Assembly (NCBI GenBank): GCA_047621665.1
Contig: JBLHMB010000009.1
Location: 1-64,000, forward strand
DNA length: 64,000 nt
Origin: Actimicrobium sp047621665
Lineage (GTDB): Bacteria > Pseudomonadota > Gammaproteobacteria > Burkholderiales > Burkholderiaceae_D
Direction of reading: 5' to 3'
Every line of letters starts with the position of its first letter. Within the stretch, counting starts at the first letter, position 1. The notes under the pieces were generated by a model. It was not told the origin of the DNA. It was given only the letters and a program-made list of their open reading frames with translations, and searched no databases. Shown here in pieces: positions 61,218 to 64,000 of the stretch. A program made the position numbers and the translations under genes.

Positions 61218-61793
61218 ATGCAGACCGGCACGGCGGATGTACGCGCACCGATCGACCCGATTGACCTGACCGGAGTGTCCTGCGAACGGGTGCTGCTGAT
61301 GTGCGGGGCGCTGGTAGCGTGCGGCTCGCTCGTGCTTCATGGCAGTAATGTCCGTCCGGTAGTGCAAACGATCGAACCACGCCAGGCCAATGACCGTGCC
61401 AAATCCTCGGGTAATCAGTGCGCGGTGTATGCCAGTCTGGATGCCAGGGTGGCCTTGATGCATGCGTTACTTGATCGGCGCTATCTGTCAGCGCGATTGG
61501 GATCATGGCGGATTGGCTATCGCTGGCAGGCCGGCGGGCTCCGGTTCAGCGTCAGCGACAACCTGTACCGGTTGTTTTGCGACGGCGATCCGGCCTTGCT
61601 GTCCGAGGGGAGCGTCTACGTTCTGGAGCGGTCCCATTTTGTGCGGCCTGCGGACTCGGAGCTCGAGTTCCATGCGCTCTCGCCGCAACGACCCGTGCAC
61701 ATCCTGACAGTGGCACCAGCGCTCGGGCGCGCGCTGTTCAGGCCAGATGGCGACGCGACTGGTATTGCTGTCATGCGGTTTCCGAAGGCGTAA
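61218..61793 (+). CDS. Small protein with HGSN motif, possibly ADP-ribosyltransferase-like
   Basis: 191 aa; strong AGGAGG before ATG 61218. The segment LVLHGSNVRPVVQTIEPRQAND followed by QCAVYASLDARVALMHAL resembles the His-Gly-Ser and aromatic-Ala-Ser/Thr strands of small ART-fold proteins (for example DUF3990-like), and SVYVLERSHF is a plausible later strand. An obvious catalytic Glu motif is not certain. No signal peptide. It is the last gene of the five-gene peptide locus. The fold assignment is speculative; the protein is otherwise unrecognised. Confidence 0.5.
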   Translation: MQTGTADVRAPIDPIDLTGVSCERVLLMCGALVACGSLVLHGSNVRPVVQTIEPRQANDRAKSSGNQCAVYASLDARVALMHALLDRRYLSARLGSWRIGYRWQAGGLRFSVSDNLYRLFCDGDPALLSEGSVYVLERSHFVRPADSELEFHALSPQRPVHILTVAPALGRALFRPDGDATGIAVMRFPKA

Positions 61794-62163
61794 TCCGGAT
61801 GTTTAGCCGGACAGGCATGACAACGGAGTCAATCCCGCGTGGCTGGACTCCTCACGCTGGATTCACCCTGCCAGCCGCTTCGCCCGCCGGATTGGCGTGC
61901 CACCATCGTGCCTGCGGGAATACTCCGCCAAACCACCCGACTTGGTGATCCCGGCCGGCTCGTACGTCAGGTCGTCATCGAAGTCGTACCGTGCGTCATC
62001 CCGGCGCCGGTCTCCGTTGAACATTGTTTGCAGACAGTTATTGTTACAAGGGCAATATTGCCGGATACTTTGCCGGTTGAATTGACGGCTGCGTAACGAG
62101 TGTCGGGTGTCGGGTGTCGGGTGTCCGGCGCAGGATGAGCGGTTTGCTAAATACAAGGATATC
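61794..62163. other. Intergenic region after the RiPP locus
   Basis: 370 bp without a secure gene. It contains a small leftward frame (ATG about 62021 to stop 61863, 53 codons, high GC3), a rightward frame ending 62096, a perfect 12-bp palindrome GGCAATATTGCC (62052-62063), and heptamer repeats TGTCGGG at 62101-62128. TTGTTA (62042-62047) and GATACT (62065-62070) with a 17-bp spacer form a candidate promoter for the next gene, with the palindrome inside the spacer. Confidence 0.45.
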
Positions 62164-62619
62164 TTGACGTTGAAAACTGATCGACACGACCCGCACTGCC
62201 GACGCAATAGGTCACGCCATACAGGGCGTCTGGTGCTGATAACCGTCATTGCCACCGCGCTATTCCCGGCGATGCTCCAGGCGTCCCCGGTTCTACGCTG
62301 CAAGATCGATCAGGGTGGAGTGACACGCCTGCTCGATGTCACGGCGACCGACGATCCCTATCGTGTCAAGGCGATTGATATCAATGGCCGGTTCCGGTTC
62401 AAAGCCGTGATGATCGGTAACGAGCGCCGGATCGATTACATCAAACTCTATACCTACGATCAGGCCCGGCGACAACCCGCACTGCTGCACCAGGCGGTGT
62501 ATCTGACGCCCTCCGTGTCCGCCGCAACAGCGTCCATGACGGGCGTCCAATTCGTGTATGCCTCCGATCTGGAGCGCGAGCTGCAGTATCAATGTACGTT
62601 GCTGGAGCTGACACAATGA
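62164..62619 (+). CDS. Small exported protein of unknown function
   Basis: 151 aa if started at TTG 62164 (AAGGATA upstream); other in-frame starts exist upstream (GTG 62107). An Arg-rich N-terminus and hydrophobic LVLITVIATALFPAMLQAS form a signal peptide. The mature part has two Cys (VLRCKIDQ near the start and LQYQCTLLEL near the end), probably a disulfide, and beta-strand-like segments. No family recognised. Four-base overlap with the CapA-like gene implies co-expression. Confidence 0.6.
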   Translation: MTLKTDRHDPHCRRNRSRHTGRLVLITVIATALFPAMLQASPVLRCKIDQGGVTRLLDVTATDDPYRVKAIDINGRFRFKAVMIGNERRIDYIKLYTYDQARRQPALLHQAVYLTPSVSAATASMTGVQFVYASDLERELQYQCTLLELTQ

Positions 62620-63593
62620 AACGGTCTTTTCCGGCTGCGCTACTGGCTATGCAATTTCTGATCGCGCCGGTGCTGGCTGCCGCACCCGTGGTGTCAATCG
62701 CCTTCGTCGGCGACATCATGCTCGACGAAACACCGGGCAAAGTGATCAAGAGCGGACGTGATCCATTCGCACCGTTCCCAGCAATCCTGAACTCGGCTGA
62801 CATCCGTATCGGTAATCTGGAATGTGTCGTGGCCACTAATGGATCAGCGCAACCCGGCAAACCTTATACTTTTCGAGCTCATCCGCGCTCGCTACCGATC
62901 CTCAAACGTCACTTCGATGCGGTGGCGTTAGCCAACAACCACACCGGTGATTTTGGTCCGCTGGCATTTACGCAAATGCTCGATCGGCTGGAGCGCACGG
63001 GTATTCCGTATTTCGGCGGCGGACGGGATCTGGCTCAGGCGCATAGGCCGTTGATCATCGAACGGCATGGTTTGCGGGTGGCCTTTCTTGCTTATAACGA
63101 ATTTTTTCCGCGCAGTTTCGAGGCTGATACCGACAAACCCGGTAGCGCCTGGAGTGAAGATGAGCAGGTCGTCCTCGATATTCGCCGCGCGCGCAGTGCG
63201 TATCGCGCCGACCTCGTGATTCCGGTAATGCATTGGGGCTGGGAGCATGAGCCGCGTGCCAGTCAACGTCAGCGTCAGCTAGCCAGATTGATGATTGATG
63301 CGGGGGCCGATGCCATCGTGGGTGGGCATCCGCACGTCATCCAGGATGTTGAGCAATACCAGGGCAAGCCGATTATCTACAGTCTGGGAAATTTCGTATT
63401 CGATGGCTTCAGCGATCCGGCCAACAATACCGGCTGGTTGCTGCGGATGGAACTGGATCGGCTGGGAGTGCGCGGCTGGCGCACCGTACCGGCACGCATT
63501 GACCGCGAAGGGACACCGCATCCTGCGCTGCAGTTGGGCGGTTTATGTTGGGAAAGAGGGCAGGATCAAGCAACTGCCTGCATCGTGAAATGA
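62616..63593 (+). CDS. CapA-family protein (PGA synthesis CapA-like metallophosphatase fold)
   Basis: 325 aa from ATG 62616. Signal sequence ends LAAAP. The calcineurin-like CapA domain is clear: IAFVGDIMLDETPG, RIGNLECVVATNG, FDAVALANNHTGDFG, LVIPVMHWGWEHEPRASQRQRQLARLMIDAGADAIVGGHPHVIQ and YSLGNFVFDG. CapA/PgsA proteins function in poly-gamma-glutamate capsule production, though most isolated homologues are uncharacterised. No capB or capC gene is present here, so capsule synthesis should not be assumed. Confidence 0.85.
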   Translation: MKRSFPAALLAMQFLIAPVLAAAPVVSIAFVGDIMLDETPGKVIKSGRDPFAPFPAILNSADIRIGNLECVVATNGSAQPGKPYTFRAHPRSLPILKRHFDAVALANNHTGDFGPLAFTQMLDRLERTGIPYFGGGRDLAQAHRPLIIERHGLRVAFLAYNEFFPRSFEADTDKPGSAWSEDEQVVLDIRRARSAYRADLVIPVMHWGWEHEPRASQRQRQLARLMIDAGADAIVGGHPHVIQDVEQYQGKPIIYSLGNFVFDGFSDPANNTGWLLRMELDRLGVRGWRTVPARIDREGTPHPALQLGGLCWERGQDQATACIVK

Positions 63594-63673
63594 CGCCACA
63601 GGACGGATCGACAGGATAGCCGGTACGTTCCGTGCGTCATCAATTTATAAGATGGGCCGCCAAACCAGCGAGG

Positions 63674-64000
63674 TTAGTCAATCTCCCCGGGTATTGTGTC
63701 CAGCAACACCGAGCCATCGGCTCCCCACTTGACCTTGGTAATACCAGGTTCGTCGGCTTCGAGTTGACGCAATGCCAGCTCCTGCGCTGTCAGACTGACT
63801 TGTTCCTGGGTGAGGGCGGCATTCTGATCACGCCGTGCCAACGCCAGCACGATTATTTGTTGCAGTTCTTCCCGTTGCCATGGTTTCGGGATGAAGCGAA
63901 ACACTTCCGCCTCATTGATAGCCCGCAAAGCGGTATCGAATTCGGTCGAGGCGCTCAGCACCATGCGTACGGCATCGGGCTGGATCTGGCGGAAGCGATT
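63674..64000 (-). CDS. Response regulator, C-terminal part (start lies beyond the window)
   Basis: 108 residues are visible, running off the right edge. The segment VRMVLSASTEFDTALRAINEAEVFRFIPKPWQREELQQII is the end of a CheY-like receiver: Ser/Thr switch residue in VLSAS and the conserved Lys-Pro in FIPKPW. A short helix and a WGADGSVLLDT tail follow, without an output domain in view. The FIPKPW form is common in RpfG/c-di-GMP-related regulators. Confidence 0.82.
   Translation of the reverse strand, partial: NRFRQIQPDAVRMVLSASTEFDTALRAINEAEVFRFIPKPWQREELQQIIVLALARRDQNAALTQEQVSLTAQELALRQLEADEPGITKVKWGADGSVLLDTIPGEID

Noticed and set aside
61839..62096. Plus-strand 85-codon frame behind the RiPP operon
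   Set aside because: GTG start without ribosome binding site, mixed codon usage and no domain; the overlapping minus frame is at least as good, and neither is secure.
62616..63593. Capsule (poly-gamma-glutamate) biosynthesis locus
   Set aside because: Only a CapA-like gene is present; no ligase (CapB) or membrane partner (CapC) gene lies nearby.

Overview
The window looks like a chromosomal stretch of a betaproteobacterium, most likely Burkholderiales and possibly Oxalobacteraceae. The basis is moderately high GC, paired AruF/AruG arginine succinyltransferase subunits, a DcaP-type porin, an Lrp-controlled lysine pathway and MsrP/MsrQ; genus is not decidable from the sequence alone. Most genes have clean ribosome binding sites and tight operon spacing. 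The exceptions are two accessory zones: the repeats at 1-510 and 12.68-12.99 kb, and the 18.8-26.4 kb block.

Layout. (1) 0-4.3 kb: tandem ~180-bp repeats carrying a nested palindrome, then a leftward GMC/gluconate-dehydrogenase-type operon, a glyoxalase-fold protein and a SOUL protein. (2) 4.5-10.4 kb: a class II Fic protein, then an Lrp regulator divergent from a lysine-catabolic operon (lysine 6-dehydrogenase-like, AmaB, DUF1338/HglS). (3) 10.4-18.4 kb: a spherulin-4-like glycosidase behind a c-di-GMP-I riboswitch, a DMT exporter, more ~180-bp repeats, VapBC, an orphan peptide-binding protein, a secreted MBL hydrolase, a cupin and an alpha/beta hydrolase. (4) 18.8-26.4 kb: a decayed island with two secreted DUF4832 paralogues carrying Thr-Pro linkers, a relic of a third, a frameshifted GH67-like gene cut by a dead IS256-family element, and about 0.8 kb without genes. 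(5) 26.4-42.9 kb: a DODA-type dioxygenase, then arginine catabolism: aruF-aruG-astD-astB, a basic amino acid ABC importer, a porin, the giant NAD-glutamate dehydrogenase and astE. (6) 43-52 kb: oligopeptidase, a SEC-C/TPR/LicD fusion paired with an IspD-like nucleotidyltransferase, a glycolipid-type glycosyltransferase operon, a LuxR regulator and a PHB-depolymerase-family esterase. (7) 52.3-57.4 kb: di-haem peroxidase, MsrP/MsrQ, cupredoxin, cytochrome c and a chemoreceptor. (8) 57.5-61.8 kb: a compact RiPP-type locus. (9) 62-64 kb: a periplasmic protein, a CapA-like protein and a truncated response regulator.

The most interesting part is region 8. A 66-residue peptide with a His-Asp-Ser / His-Gly-Ser / His-Ser-Asn motif precedes a radical SAM/SPASM maturase, an HExxH protein resembling the alpha-ketoglutarate-dependent peptide hydroxylases, an HD-domain protein and a small protein with an HGSN motif reminiscent of ADP-ribosyltransferase folds. 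Together they suggest an uncharacterised peptide-modification pathway. The c-di-GMP riboswitch on a spherulin-4 glycosidase and the LicD/IspD-like pair are the next most notable observations.
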